Positions 1 through 9,480 of a stretch of 64,000 bases of DNA are shown one piece after another (positions within the stretch are counted from its first letter, which is position 1; the number at the start of each line of letters is the position of its first letter). Origin of the DNA: Streptomyces anulatus. Lineage in GTDB: Bacteria > Actinomycetota > Actinomycetes > Streptomycetales > Streptomycetaceae. A model generated the notes under the pieces. It was not told the origin of the DNA and ran no database searches. It worked only from the letters and a program-made list of their open reading frames with translations. The stretch spans positions 1-64,000 of the forward strand of contig NZ_BMVK01000014.1 in the NCBI RefSeq assembly GCF_014650675.1, in the 5' to 3' direction. Made by a program: the position numbers and the translations under genes.

Positions 1-177
1 CTCTTTTCCGTTCCGTTTCCGGTCCGAATTTGATTTCCGGTGGCCTGTGGAGTGGCCTCGCCTTTCGGCGGATCCGACTTTATCAGAAACTCACGGAGCT
101 AAACGAACGACCCGATGAGATTCGAGAAAGGAGAATCATTTGGCCCGGCGGAGTTAACAAGCACTCCCGCACGAGCG
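1..177 (-). other. 5' leader of an rRNA operon (16S gene off the left edge)
   Basis: Read on the minus strand, this stretch follows two consensus-like promoters and contains the motif TCTGATAAAGTCGGA (about 74-88), followed by a small hairpin GCCGAAAGGC. From memory, that motif is typical of Streptomyces 16S rRNA leaders, where it belongs to the antitermination and processing region. No protein-coding gene is convincing here, and the stretch is visibly richer in A+T than the rest of the window. The structural rRNA genes themselves are not in the window, so the assignment rests on promoter strength and the remembered motif. Confidence 0.72.
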
Positions 178-183
178 AGATAG

Positions 184-212
184 ATACTACGCGCTCAACT
201 CGAACCTGTCTA
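184..212 (-). promoter_or_regulatory. rRNA operon promoter, downstream copy
   Basis: On the minus strand a -35 box TAGACA (212-207) is separated by exactly 17 bases from a -10 box TAGTAT (189-184). It lies just upstream of the rRNA leader motif. Tandem vegetative promoters are normal for Streptomyces rRNA operons. Confidence 0.75.
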
Positions 213-230
213 GTCCGAGGCAACCGTTCA

Positions 231-259
231 ATTCTACCTCCCCACATCTGCCGTGTCAA
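231..259 (-). promoter_or_regulatory. rRNA operon promoter, upstream copy
   Basis: The minus strand shows a perfect -35 TTGACA (259-254), a 17-base spacer and a -10 TAGAAT (236-231). This is the closest match to the vegetative sigma factor consensus that I noticed in the window. It sits 47 bases upstream of the second promoter, and both point toward the rRNA leader. Confidence 0.8.
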
Positions 260-318
260 CGGTTTTTGTGGGCGAGGAGGACACTAGCAGGTCAGTAGGG
301 GTGAAAGCACATCGGTGG

Positions 319-1326
319 TCAGGCTGCGGTGGGAAGTTCGGCGCTGCGTTCGACCGCTGTGAGGTCGCCTGTGTCGCCGGCGCGGGCCGCACGGCCTCCC
401 AGGATGTAGACGTATGCGAGAAAGGCCAGCTCAGCGGCTATGCCGATGGCGATCCGGGCCCAGGTCGGAAGACCGGACGGGGTCACGAAGCCCTCGATGA
501 GACCGGAGACGAACAGGACCAGCGCCAGACCGATCGCCATGCCCAGGGCGGCGCGGCCCTGCTGAGCCAGGGCGGTCCGGCGTGACAGAGGGCCGGGGTC
601 GATCACGGTCCAGCCGAGGCGCAGCCCCGTGCCGGCGGCGACGAACACCGCGGTCAGTTCGAGCAGGCCGTGGGGAAGCACCAGGCCGAGGAAGACGTCG
701 AGACGGCCCGCGGAGGACATGAGGCCTATGCCGACGCCCAGGTTGAGCATGTTGAGGAAGAGGATCCAGATCACCGGTATGCAGAGGAACGCCCCCAGGA
801 CCAGGCACAGAGCCGCGGCCTGCGCATTGTTCGTCCATACCTGCGCCGCGAACGACGCCGCCGGATGGCTGGAGTAGTAGGTCTCGTACTCCCCGCCCGG
901 CCGGGTCATCGCACGGAGGTCTTCCGGCGCGGCTATCGCGGCCTGTACCTCGGGGTGGGTCCCGATCCACCAGCCCAGCAGTGCCGCCAGTGCTGTCGAG
1001 AGCACCGCTGTGGGAATCCACCAGTGGCGCGAGCGATAGATCGCGGCGGGGAATCCCGCGGTGAGGAACCGGGCCGCGTCCCGCCAGGAGGCCTTGCGGG
1101 TGCCGGTCACCGTCGACCGGGCGCGGGCCACGAGCTGGGTGAGACGTCCGGTGAGGAGTGGGTCGGGGCTGCTCGACTGGACGAGAGAGAGATGGGTCGC
1201 CGTGCGTTGGTAGAGGACGACGAGTTCGTCCGCTTCCGCGCCTGTGAGGCGGCGGCCCCGGCGCAGGAGGTGTTCGAGGCGGTCCCACTCCGTGCGGTGG
1301 GCGGTGACGAAGACGTCGAGGTCCAT
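319..1326 (-). CDS. SpoIIM-like (stage II sporulation protein M family) membrane protein
   Basis: A 335-residue integral membrane protein. The first ~95 residues are a soluble helical part rich in Arg and Glu. Hydrophobic segments follow at roughly 100-120, 170-215, 218-240, 258-278 and 288-310, matching the DUF95/SpoIIM layout. In Bacillus, SpoIIM acts in septal peptidoglycan remodelling; in actinomycetes this paralogue is usually uncharacterised. It is divergent from an RDD-family gene across a 119-base spacer, an arrangement I recall in other actinobacteria. The start ATG at 1326 is preceded by GGAGC-type purines. Membrane location is clear, but the role is not shown by the sequence. Confidence 0.85.
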   Translation of the reverse strand: MDLDVFVTAHRTEWDRLEHLLRRGRRLTGAEADELVVLYQRTATHLSLVQSSSPDPLLTGRLTQLVARARSTVTGTRKASWRDAARFLTAGFPAAIYRSRHWWIPTAVLSTALAALLGWWIGTHPEVQAAIAAPEDLRAMTRPGGEYETYYSSHPAASFAAQVWTNNAQAAALCLVLGAFLCIPVIWILFLNMLNLGVGIGLMSSAGRLDVFLGLVLPHGLLELTAVFVAAGTGLRLGWTVIDPGPLSRRTALAQQGRAALGMAIGLALVLFVSGLIEGFVTPSGLPTWARIAIGIAAELAFLAYVYILGGRAARAGDTGDLTAVERSAELPTAA

Positions 1327-1445
1327 GGGCGGCTGTTGCTCCAGGCAAGGGTGCGTACGGGTCCGTACTACTGCGGCGCGCTGGCGGTCAGCTTGGCAGA
1401 CTGTGCCCGGCTGGGGCAGAGAAGGTCGGCGAAGGGTGGGGCCCG

Positions 1446-2555
1446 ATGAGTGAGCTGGTGACCGGGGACGCGGTCGTTCTGGGGTTGAGGCCCGCGCGGC
1501 TGCCTAGCCGGGCGCTGGCCTCGGCGATCGACCTGGCGGTGACGTTCGTCGTCTTCATCCTCGTGTCGGTCGTACTGGGCATCGCTTCCGTCTCGTTGGA
1601 CGAGGCAGCGGTCGCGGCGATCGGGGTGGCCTCCTTCCTGCTGGTCCTGATCGGTGGGCCGGTCGCGGTGGAGACGCTGAGTCATGGCCGCTCGCTGGGA
1701 AAGCTGGCCTGCGGGCTGCGGGTGGTGCGGGACGACGGTGGGCCGATCCGGTTCCGGCACGCGCTCGTGCGCGGGGCGATGGGGCTCGTCGAGATCCTCA
1801 TGACCTTCGGTGCCCTGGCCTCGATCGCGTCCCTGGTGTCGGCGCGGGGGCGCCGGATCGGTGACGTGTTCGCCGGGACGCTGGTGATCCGGGAACGGGT
1901 CGCGGCCACGGGCCGGTCCGTCTCCGTGCCGCCTCCCCCGCCCTGGCTGGTCGGCCGGTTCGCGCAGCTGGATCTGTCGGCCGTGCCCGACGAACTCTGG
2001 CTCGCGATACGGCAGTACCTGACCCGGATGCAGCAGCTGGATCCCGGCGTGGGGCGTTCGATCGCGGAGCGGCTGGCCGGTGAACTGGTCGCACGGACGG
2101 GAGCCGCCACGCCGCAGGGCGTTCCGGCGGCCGCGTTCCTGGCCGCGGTGGTTCATGAGCGGCAGTCGCGGGATGCGCGGCGCGTTTTCGCCGGGCCCCG
2201 GGCCGAGGGGCCCGTACCGTCCGGGGGCGCCGCGCCTGGCGGGTCGGGCGGGCCTGGCGGGTCGGGCGGGCCTGGCGGGTCGGGCGGGCCTGGCGGGTCG
2301 GGCGGGCCTGGCGGGCGCTTCGGGGGTTCGGTGCCTGTCGTGGCCGGGGGGTACGTCGGGGCTCCTGGGGGCCCCGGAGCCGCTGGGGCCCCTGAGGCTG
2401 GTGGGTTCGGTGGGGCCGTTGAGTCCGGTGGTGTGGGTGGCTCTGTCGGTGGCGGGTCTGGTGGGGCCGGTTCCGGGGCGGGAGGCGGTGCCGCCGGTGT
2501 TCATGAGCCGCGGCGCGGGGGTGCGCCCTCGGCCGGGTTCGCTCCGCCCGGCTAG
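1446..2555 (+). CDS. RDD family membrane protein with Gly-Pro repeat tail
   Basis: A 369-residue protein. The N-terminal ~150 residues form an RDD domain: the conserved Arg and Asp are visible in SRALASAIDL (about residues 18-27), with hydrophobic helices near 25-48, 58-80 and 110-140. RDD proteins are poorly understood, and some transport ions or compatible solutes. A helical region (about 165-235) follows, and then a C-terminal tail made almost only of Gly, Pro, Ser and Ala, built on an 18-bp tandem repeat. The start ATG at 1446 follows a GAAGGG Shine-Dalgarno-like stretch. It is divergent from the SpoIIM-like gene, so the two may share a control region. Confidence 0.85.
   Translation: MSELVTGDAVVLGLRPARLPSRALASAIDLAVTFVVFILVSVVLGIASVSLDEAAVAAIGVASFLLVLIGGPVAVETLSHGRSLGKLACGLRVVRDDGGPIRFRHALVRGAMGLVEILMTFGALASIASLVSARGRRIGDVFAGTLVIRERVAATGRSVSVPPPPPWLVGRFAQLDLSAVPDELWLAIRQYLTRMQQLDPGVGRSIAERLAGELVARTGAATPQGVPAAAFLAAVVHERQSRDARRVFAGPRAEGPVPSGGAAPGGSGGPGGSGGPGGSGGPGGSGGPGGRFGGSVPVVAGGYVGAPGGPGAAGAPEAGGFGGAVESGGVGGSVGGGSGGAGSGAGGGAAGVHEPRRGGAPSAGFAPPG
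2238..2309 (+). repeat. four perfect 18-bp tandem repeats inside the RDD gene
   Basis: The unit GGCGGGTCGGGCGGGCCT occurs four times head to tail without error and encodes Gly-Gly-Ser-Gly-Gly-Pro. A partial fifth unit follows. Identity at the DNA level, including third positions, points to recent slippage expansion. Confidence 0.95.
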
Positions 2556-3220
2556 GCGGTGTCCGGCCCGGATCCGGGCGACAGGTCCTGGTCGGCCGGG
2601 GTGCCGGAGGCGCGGGGAGACGGAGGCGTCTCCAGGTGTTCGAGCTCGATGCCCGGTGCCGCGAGAACCACGTCACCGGCGATGTGGATGGTGTGCTGTT
2701 CCCCGGTGTCCAGGGCGCTGACCTGGTATTCGTCCACCGTCAGAGGGCCGTTGTCAGTGGCGTGCGCTTCACTGTTCACCAGAGCCCAGGACTGGTCGAC
2801 GGTCCTGGGTGCGAGGACCGGGTCCGTGAAGGTGACCACGCGGACGCGGGTCGTGGGGGAAGCGGGGGTGAGGCGCAGGAGACGGGTCATGGCGATGAGG
2901 AACGCGGGGGACGTGCCGGCGAAGGCGTGGGCGCGGACGTTGCCTTCGGTGGCGTGGCTGCCGGTCGGGTCGGTCCGGACCCAGGTGACCCCTTCCAGGG
3001 CTGCTCCTCGCACCTGCCAGCTCGCGGCATGGAGTTCAAGGCGGATGGGCCGGCCCAGCTCGTCCAGGGCGAGGTCGACGGAGCCGAGGTGGTCTCCGGC
3101 GGGGGATGTGGTCTGGGAGACGTAGCGCCAGCCGGAGGGGCCGGGGGCGCAGTGGAAGTGTTCTTCGCCGAGGGGGGTGTGATCGTGAAGGTCGTGGAGC
3201 GAATACCTGCCGCGGGGCAT
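2552..3220 (-). CDS. conserved hypothetical actinobacterial protein
   Basis: I do not recognise the family. From the ATG at 3220 (MPRGRYSLHD) the protein has 222 residues. It is soluble, with no signal peptide or membrane helix. Alternating polar and hydrophobic stretches with Trp-Val-Arg and Leu-Glu-Leu motifs suggest a beta-rich fold, and the last ~25 residues are Pro/Ser/Gly-rich. An upstream in-frame extension to 3361 is rejected because it runs through the sahH terminator hairpin. Its stop overlaps the stop of the convergent RDD gene by four bases. It lies downstream of sahH but is separated from it by a strong hairpin, so it probably has its own promoter in the short gap. Confidence 0.7.
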   Translation of the reverse strand: MPRGRYSLHDLHDHTPLGEEHFHCAPGPSGWRYVSQTTSPAGDHLGSVDLALDELGRPIRLELHAASWQVRGAALEGVTWVRTDPTGSHATEGNVRAHAFAGTSPAFLIAMTRLLRLTPASPTTRVRVVTFTDPVLAPRTVDQSWALVNSEAHATDNGPLTVDEYQVSALDTGEQHTIHIAGDVVLAAPGIELEHLETPPSPRASGTPADQDLSPGSGPDTA

Positions 3221-3329
3221 GGGGTCCTTCGGGTTCCTCGGGCTGTGCGGGGGCGGTAACGGGAGCAGGCCCCCGGCACGGGGGTGCGGGGGCCTGCACT
3301 CGGATCTGCTGCTGAGGGTTCTGACGCCG

Positions 3330-3365
3330 CTCGGTGTTCGGGAGGTCTGCCTCCCGAACACCGAG
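3330..3365 (-). terminator. intrinsic terminator of sahH
   Basis: A perfect 16-bp inverted repeat with a TCTG loop (arms 3330-3345 and 3350-3365) begins 23 bases beyond the sahH stop codon. No long U-tract follows, as is common in Streptomyces terminators. Confidence 0.85.
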
Positions 3366-3388
3366 GTGGATCAGTGACCTCGGACGGG

Positions 3389-4846
<1,458 letters not shown>

Positions 4847-5233
4847 AACGGGCTGCTCCTCGTGATGGGTCGAGGGTGGGCTGTGTGGGCTGACTCCGCG
4901 GCACGGCGGGCATACGGATGCCCGGGTGTTCGCGGTGCAGTCCGTCGGAGGCCCTCTGTCCCTCGCCCGGCTCGCTCCCGCCAGCCGGTCGACCGCCATC
5001 AGCAGCGACGTCTGTTATCCGTATCCGAATCTACACCGAACGGCCCAGTGAGCCCCAGCCCGTTCGTGGAGAGGGGCGTGTGTGAGGGGTCACCGGGCCG
5101 ATCGGGGCTGGTGTGCGGTGGGTCAGTGGCCAGAATTCTTCGAGGCCTGGTTCCCGCCCGGGCTCTCGCCCGTGTCGGTTCTTGTTTCGGTGCTCGTGCC
5201 AGCGCCCGTGCCAGTGCCCGTGCCAGCGCCCGT
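4847..5233 (-). promoter_or_regulatory. sahH leader and promoter region
   Basis: This 387-base gap holds no gene. The minus strand has an A+T-rich island at about 5012-5040 that probably contains the sahH promoter, giving a leader of roughly 170 bases. Within the leader is a clean hairpin, GGGCAT-ACGG-ATGCCC (4908-4923). The rest, near 5160-5233, is a simple repeat downstream of the cation transporter. I cannot assign a known riboswitch by eye. Confidence 0.4.
5195..5230. repeat. three 12-bp tandem repeats after the cation transporter
   Basis: CGTGCCAGCGCC, CGTGCCAGTGCC and CGTGCCAGCGCC follow one another. They lie just after the stop of the cation transporter. In a shifted frame of the minus strand they would encode a Trp-His/Gly-Arg run. 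Confidence 0.9.
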
Positions 5234-6226
5234 TTACGTGGCGGAGCCGGTTCCGCCGGTGGTGGTGTCCGGGGCTTCGGTCGTCTTGCCCGGGTTGGTT
5301 CCGGTCGCTGCGGCGTCCGCGTTGTAGATGTCCGGCTCCAGGTAGATGACCCGGGCGATCGGGCACGCTGCGCGGATGCGGTTCTCGGCGGCGTTGATGG
5401 CGTCGGCGACCTCGGCCGCGGTCTCGTCGTGCCGGACCGCGATCTTGGCGGCGACCAGCAGCTCCTCGGGGCCGAGGTGGAGGGTGCGCATGTGGATGAT
5501 GCGGGTGACGGTCTCGCCGTCCACCACGGCCGCCTTGATGTTCTCGACGTCCTCGATGCCGGCGGACTCGCCGAGCAGGAGGGACTTCGTCTCGACGGCC
5601 AGGACGATCGCGATGAGGATCAGCAGGATGCCGATGCAGAGGGTGCCGATGCCGTCCCAGACGCCGTTGCCGGTGCCGAGGGCGAGGCCGACGCCCGCGA
5701 GCGCCAGGACCAGGCCGACGAGCGCGCCGAGGTCCTCCAGGAGAACGACCGGGAGTTCGGGCGCCTTGGACCGGCGGACGAATTCGGTCCAGGAGCGGTC
5801 GCCGCGCGTCTGGTTGGACTCACGGATCGCCGTACGGAAGGAGAAGATCTCGGCGATGATCGCGAAGACCAGGACCCCGACCGGCCAGTACCAGGCCTCG
5901 ATCTCGTGCGGGTGCTTGATCTTCTCGTAGCCCTCGTAGACCGCGAACATGCCGCCGACCGAGAAGAGGACGATGGAGACGAGGAACGCGTAGATGTAGC
6001 GCTCGCGCCCGTAGCCGAAGGGGTGCTGAGGAGTGGCTTCGCGCTTCGCCTTCTTGCCGCCGAGCAGCAGGAGTCCCTGGTTGCCCGAGTCGGCGAGCGA
6101 GTGGACGCTCTCCGCGAGCATCGACGACGAACCACTGAAGAGGAACGCTACGAATTTGGCCACGGCGATCGAGAGGTTGGCGACGAGTGCCGCCACGATC
6201 GCCTTGGTTCCGCCTGACGCGCTCAT
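5234..6226 (-). CDS. cation diffusion facilitator family efflux transporter
   Basis: A proton-coupled divalent metal exporter of the inner membrane. From the ATG at 6226 (MSASGGTKAI) it has 330 residues. Transmembrane helices lie near 7-30, 32-50, 77-97, 112-132, 163-185 and 190-212. Helix 2 carries the metal-site pattern ESVHSLADSGNQ with His and Asp; helix 5 has LLEDLGALVG in place of the more usual His-x3-Asp. The cytoplasmic C-terminal domain (about 215-300) has the CDF ferredoxin-like fold pattern VRIIHMRTLHLGPEELLV-type strands. The last ~30 residues are Thr/Gly-rich. Substrate metal cannot be told from sequence. Confidence 0.9.
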   Translation of the reverse strand: MSASGGTKAIVAALVANLSIAVAKFVAFLFSGSSSMLAESVHSLADSGNQGLLLLGGKKAKREATPQHPFGYGRERYIYAFLVSIVLFSVGGMFAVYEGYEKIKHPHEIEAWYWPVGVLVFAIIAEIFSFRTAIRESNQTRGDRSWTEFVRRSKAPELPVVLLEDLGALVGLVLALAGVGLALGTGNGVWDGIGTLCIGILLILIAIVLAVETKSLLLGESAGIEDVENIKAAVVDGETVTRIIHMRTLHLGPEELLVAAKIAVRHDETAAEVADAINAAENRIRAACPIARVIYLEPDIYNADAAATGTNPGKTTEAPDTTTGGTGSAT

Positions 6227-6313
6227 GAGTGCGTGGTGTCCCTTCGTCGGTGCGCGGCATGTGCCGCCGCGGTGAGGCGGCACATTGTTGCAGCCGTCGG
6301 GACGGTCCGTGGG

Positions 6314-7489
6314 TCAGGCCGGCACGGTGGCCCGGAAGAGTGTTCCCGGTCCCGCCGCCGCGACGGTCTCGTCGGCCGGAACGTACGCGGACTCCCCCGG
6401 TCCGAGGGTGAGTTCGCCGACGGTGACCGATCCCGCGGTGCAGAGCAGGATCTGGGGCGTGGGGGCGGTCAGCTCGGTGAGGGCCGCCCCTGACGCGAGG
6501 GTGTAGCGGGACAGGGCGAACTCGTCCGCGGGGGTCTCGTAGAGCTCCTCGCCCGACGGGGCCGCCTCCGGGCGCAGCACGCCGGGCTCGGTGGCCTCGA
6601 ACCGGACGATGCGCAGGAGTTCGGGGACGTCGATGTGCTTGGGGGTCAGGCCGCAGCGCAGCACGTTGTCCGAGTTGGCCATGATCTCGACGCCGAGGCC
6701 GTCGAGATAGGCGTGCGGGACGCCCGCACCGAGGAACAGGGCTTCTCCGGGCTGGAGTTGCACGTAGTTCAGCAGCATCGCGGCCAGTACCCCGGGGTCG
6801 CCGGGGAAGTGGTGGGCGATACGGGCGTACGGGGCGTGGGCGCCGCCGAGGCGCTCGGCTGCGGCCGCCGCCTCCGCCACGGTCTCCGCCATCTCCGCCG
6901 GTTCCGCGCCGAGGATCGCCGTGAGCACCTCGCGGAGGGCCGCCTCCTCGGGGTGGGCGCGGAGGAGGTCCACGTACGGCTTGAGGGAGTCGACTCCCAG
7001 CGCCTCCATCGCGTCCGCCGCCTCGGTGGGCCTGCGGAAGCCGCACAGTCCGTCGAAGGGGGTGAGGGCGCAGATGAGTTCGGGCTTGTGGTTCGCGTCC
7101 TTGTACGTGCGGTGCGGGGCGTCGATCGGGACGCCCCGGGCCTCCTCGTCGGCGTAGCCCTCGCCGGCCTGCTCCAGGTTCGGGTGGACCTGGACGGAGA
7201 GGGGCGCTCCGGCGGCGAGGAGCTTCAGGAGGAAGGGGAGGCGGGGGCCGAACCGGGCGACCGTCTGCGCGCCGAGCTCCCCCTCCGGGTCGGCGTCGAT
7301 GGCCTCGGTGAGGGCCAGTTCCGCCTCACCGGAAGCGGTGGTACGGGTGATACGCGAGGGCGCTCCGGGGTGGGCTCCCATCCACATCTCGGCCTGCGGT
7401 TCGCCGGTGGGCGCGATGCCGAGCAGGGCGGGAATGGCCGTGGTGGACCCCCAGGCGTAGGGGCGCACGGTGTTGGACAGCCGGTCCAT
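6314..7489 (-). CDS. manA: mannose-6-phosphate isomerase, class I
   Basis: Interconverts fructose-6-phosphate and mannose-6-phosphate, the entry step to GDP-mannose. The enzyme has 391 residues from the ATG at 7489 (MDRLSNTVRPYAWG). Zinc ligands of type I enzymes are visible: Gln and His in VQVHPN, Glu in HKPELI, and His in GAGVPHAY. The pocket motif NSDNVLRCGLTPKH is also present. The open frame runs on upstream into the SIS gene, but that part is out of frame with any known product. It is followed by manB and a pyrophosphorylase elsewhere in the window, completing the route. Confidence 0.95.
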   Translation of the reverse strand: MDRLSNTVRPYAWGSTTAIPALLGIAPTGEPQAEMWMGAHPGAPSRITRTTASGEAELALTEAIDADPEGELGAQTVARFGPRLPFLLKLLAAGAPLSVQVHPNLEQAGEGYADEEARGVPIDAPHRTYKDANHKPELICALTPFDGLCGFRRPTEAADAMEALGVDSLKPYVDLLRAHPEEAALREVLTAILGAEPAEMAETVAEAAAAAERLGGAHAPYARIAHHFPGDPGVLAAMLLNYVQLQPGEALFLGAGVPHAYLDGLGVEIMANSDNVLRCGLTPKHIDVPELLRIVRFEATEPGVLRPEAAPSGEELYETPADEFALSRYTLASGAALTELTAPTPQILLCTAGSVTVGELTLGPGESAYVPADETVAAAGPGTLFRATVPA

Positions 7490-7594
7490 GGAGTCGTCCT
7501 CGGGTGGGGCGGATCGGGTGGGTGTGTGACCAGGGGTATCAGTGTTACGTGAGGTCCTGGCGTCGTGGGGGTGGCCGGGGGGTGACGCGGTCCC

Positions 7595-7785
7595 TGGGGG
7601 CGGTGTTGCCTGGGGTGTTGCCTGGCGGGTGCGTTGCTTGTGGGGTGTTGCCCGCGGGTGTGGTCCCTGTGGGGGTGTCGCCCTGTGGGTGCGGTCCTTG
7701 TGGGGTGCTGCCCTGTGGGTGCGGTCCCTGTGGGGGTGTTGCTGTTGCCCTGTGGGTGCGGTCCCTCTGGGGTGTTCCTGTGCTG
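7595..7785. repeat. degenerate ~30-bp tandem repeat between the SIS gene and manA
   Basis: About six imperfect units built on GTGCGGTCCCTGTGGGG and TGTTGCCCTGTGG fill nearly all of the space between the SIS gene stop and manA. The plus strand is strongly G/T-rich. Any promoter for manA must sit in the short remaining stretch 7490-7595, or manA is co-transcribed with the SIS gene. Confidence 0.85.
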
Positions 7786-7788
7786 TTG

Positions 7789-8925
7789 TCAGGGCTGGGG
7801 GGTCGAGGCCAGTGACAGGTAGACCGCTGCGAAGTCGGTGATCGCGAGCAGTTCGGCCACGGCCTCCAGTTCGCTGCCCTCCTCCGGCTCCAGCTCGCTC
7901 ACGGGGGTGTCGTGGCCGAGCGCGAGCTCCCGGGCTGCCGGGTAGGCGCTGAGGCCTCCCGTCGGGCGGTCCCGGAGCAGGACGACCCGGGCCCTCAGCG
8001 TCTCGCCCTCGTCGACCCGGTCGCGGAAGAAGTCGTCGGGGTCCGCGCCTGCCGCGAAGTCCCCGGCGAGGAGCGTGCCGTGCGAGGGCAGCGCCTCGGG
8101 CAGTTCCGCGGCCAGGGCGGGGCGGCCGGCGAGTTCGGACAGGACGGCGGCGAAGCGGCGTCCCACCGGGCCCGCGGCGTCGCCCTCCGTCCACAGCAGC
8201 GGCAGGCTGTCGGCGAGCTCGGCGGCGAGCGTCTTGGCCGGGTTGCTGTACGTGGCGATGGCCGGACCGCAGCGTTCCGCGGTGCGGTCCAGACGGTCCG
8301 CCACCTTCTGCAGGTCCTCGGGAGGAGCGGTCACCAGGCCGACCCGGTCCAGGAGCGCCAGCAGGGGGGTGAGCAGGGCCCACAGCGTGCCGGGGCCGGC
8401 GGCCGAGGTCTCCGCGTCGTACTCGCCGTGCGGGGCGGCGGCCATCGGGACGACCAGGCCGTGCACACCGTTGACCGCCTCGCGCAGCGGTGAGCGGGTG
8501 GGGGCGACGGCGACGACGGTGCAGCCTCGGCGGTAGGCCTGCTCGGCGAGCAGGGCGAGGCCCGGTTCGGAACCGTCGGCGGTCGCGATGAGGAGCAGGT
8601 CCACGGATCCGGCCCAGCCGGGCAGGGCCCAGCGGAGGGCGCCGGGGGCGGCGGCGACGCCCGTGGGGTGGATACGGACGACGGGGGCGGCCGCGCCCGC
8701 CAGCGCGCCGATCAGGTCGGCGACCCCGGAGGCGGCGGTGCCGGGGCCCGCGACGAGGACGGCTCGTGGCCGGCCCTCCGGGTTCAGGCCGCCGATGCCT
8801 GCCTCGGCGGCGTGCCGGGCGGCGGTACGGACCCGGGCGCCTGCCTCGGCGGCGCCGCGCAGGAGATCGCGGCGGTCGGCTCGGGCCAGGGCTTCCGGGG
8901 CGTCGAGCAAGGACTCGTCGAGCAT
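7789..8925 (-). CDS. SIS-domain protein, phosphoglucose/phosphomannose isomerase-like
   Basis: A 378-residue cytoplasmic protein. The N-terminal half (about 35-210) is a sugar-isomerase fold: RAVLVAGPGTAASGVADLIG is the phosphate-loop region, and LLLIATADGSEPGLALLAEQA and GCTVVAVAPTRS form the next strands. The C-terminal half (about 225-370), with SNPAKTLAAELADSLPLLWTEG, resembles the PGI/PMI C-terminal domain. It sits directly between a Trm112-like gene and manA, as in mycobacteria (Rv3256c by memory). The usual catalytic Glu/His set is not obvious, so it may be a regulatory or degenerate isomerase. Confidence 0.8.
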   Translation of the reverse strand: MLDESLLDAPEALARADRRDLLRGAAEAGARVRTAARHAAEAGIGGLNPEGRPRAVLVAGPGTAASGVADLIGALAGAAAPVVRIHPTGVAAAPGALRWALPGWAGSVDLLLIATADGSEPGLALLAEQAYRRGCTVVAVAPTRSPLREAVNGVHGLVVPMAAAPHGEYDAETSAAGPGTLWALLTPLLALLDRVGLVTAPPEDLQKVADRLDRTAERCGPAIATYSNPAKTLAAELADSLPLLWTEGDAAGPVGRRFAAVLSELAGRPALAAELPEALPSHGTLLAGDFAAGADPDDFFRDRVDEGETLRARVVLLRDRPTGGLSAYPAARELALGHDTPVSELEPEEGSELEAVAELLAITDFAAVYLSLASTPQP

Positions 8926-9109
8926 GGCGGTGGGCCTCCGATCACCGGGTGGGGTGCGGGCTGCGGATGCGGGTACGGACGCGGTGGCGTGGCCGCCGCC
9001 TGGACGGGCGCGGTGCCGAACGGTGTGGCCCCGCCTGTGGTCGGGCCCGGCTGTCGTGCGCTGCCACGGCCGTCCTGCCTCGTCCTGCCCGTACGCGTAT
9101 CGCTCGCGG

Positions 9110-9292
9110 TCAGGCGGGGCGGCTCGCCTCGTCGACGAGAAGGACCGGGATGCCGTCCCGGACCGGGTAGGCCAGGCCGCAGTCGTTGCCCGTGCAGACC
9201 AGCTCGGGGCTGTCGGCCGCCGAACGGTCGTCGAGCGGGGAGTGGCAGGCCGGGCAGGCCAGGATCTCCAGGAGGCCGGCTTCGAGCGCCAT
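9110..9292 (-). CDS. Trm112-like small zinc-binding protein
   Basis: A 60-residue protein from the ATG at 9292 (MALEAGLLEILACP), which has an AAGGGA ribosome site. A second in-frame ATG at 9313 is less likely. Cys pairs CPAC and CTGNDC plus the C-terminal YPVRDGIPVLL are diagnostic of the Trm112/YcaR family. Eukaryotic and archaeal Trm112 activates methyltransferases; bacterial partners are mostly unknown. It precedes the SIS gene, manA and manB, a neighbourhood conserved in actinobacteria. Confidence 0.88.
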   Translation of the reverse strand: MALEAGLLEILACPACHSPLDDRSAADSPELVCTGNDCGLAYPVRDGIPVLLVDEASRPA

Positions 9293-9480
9293 GGGGTGAG
9301 TCCCTTCGAGCATGCGAGTTCCGATCCGCGTGGATCAGGCGTCGTCAGCCTACCGCTGGGGTGGAGGGGGCGCGGCCTGGCCGGGGGGATGAAACGGGGG
9401 ATGGGGGTGGGGGGTCTGCCGTGCGGGTGGGGTGTGGCCCGGGTGCGTGTGGCCCGGGGTGGGGTGGGCGCCTGCGGCGG

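Noticed and set aside
30..287. 85-codon open frame on the plus strand at the left edge
   Set aside because: It lies across two strong opposite-strand promoters and an rRNA leader, has odd composition and resembles no family.
6314..8383. 689-codon frame that would fuse another protein to ManA
   Set aside because: The upstream part is out of frame with, and overlaps, the SIS gene on the same strand. ManA has its normal N terminus at 7489.
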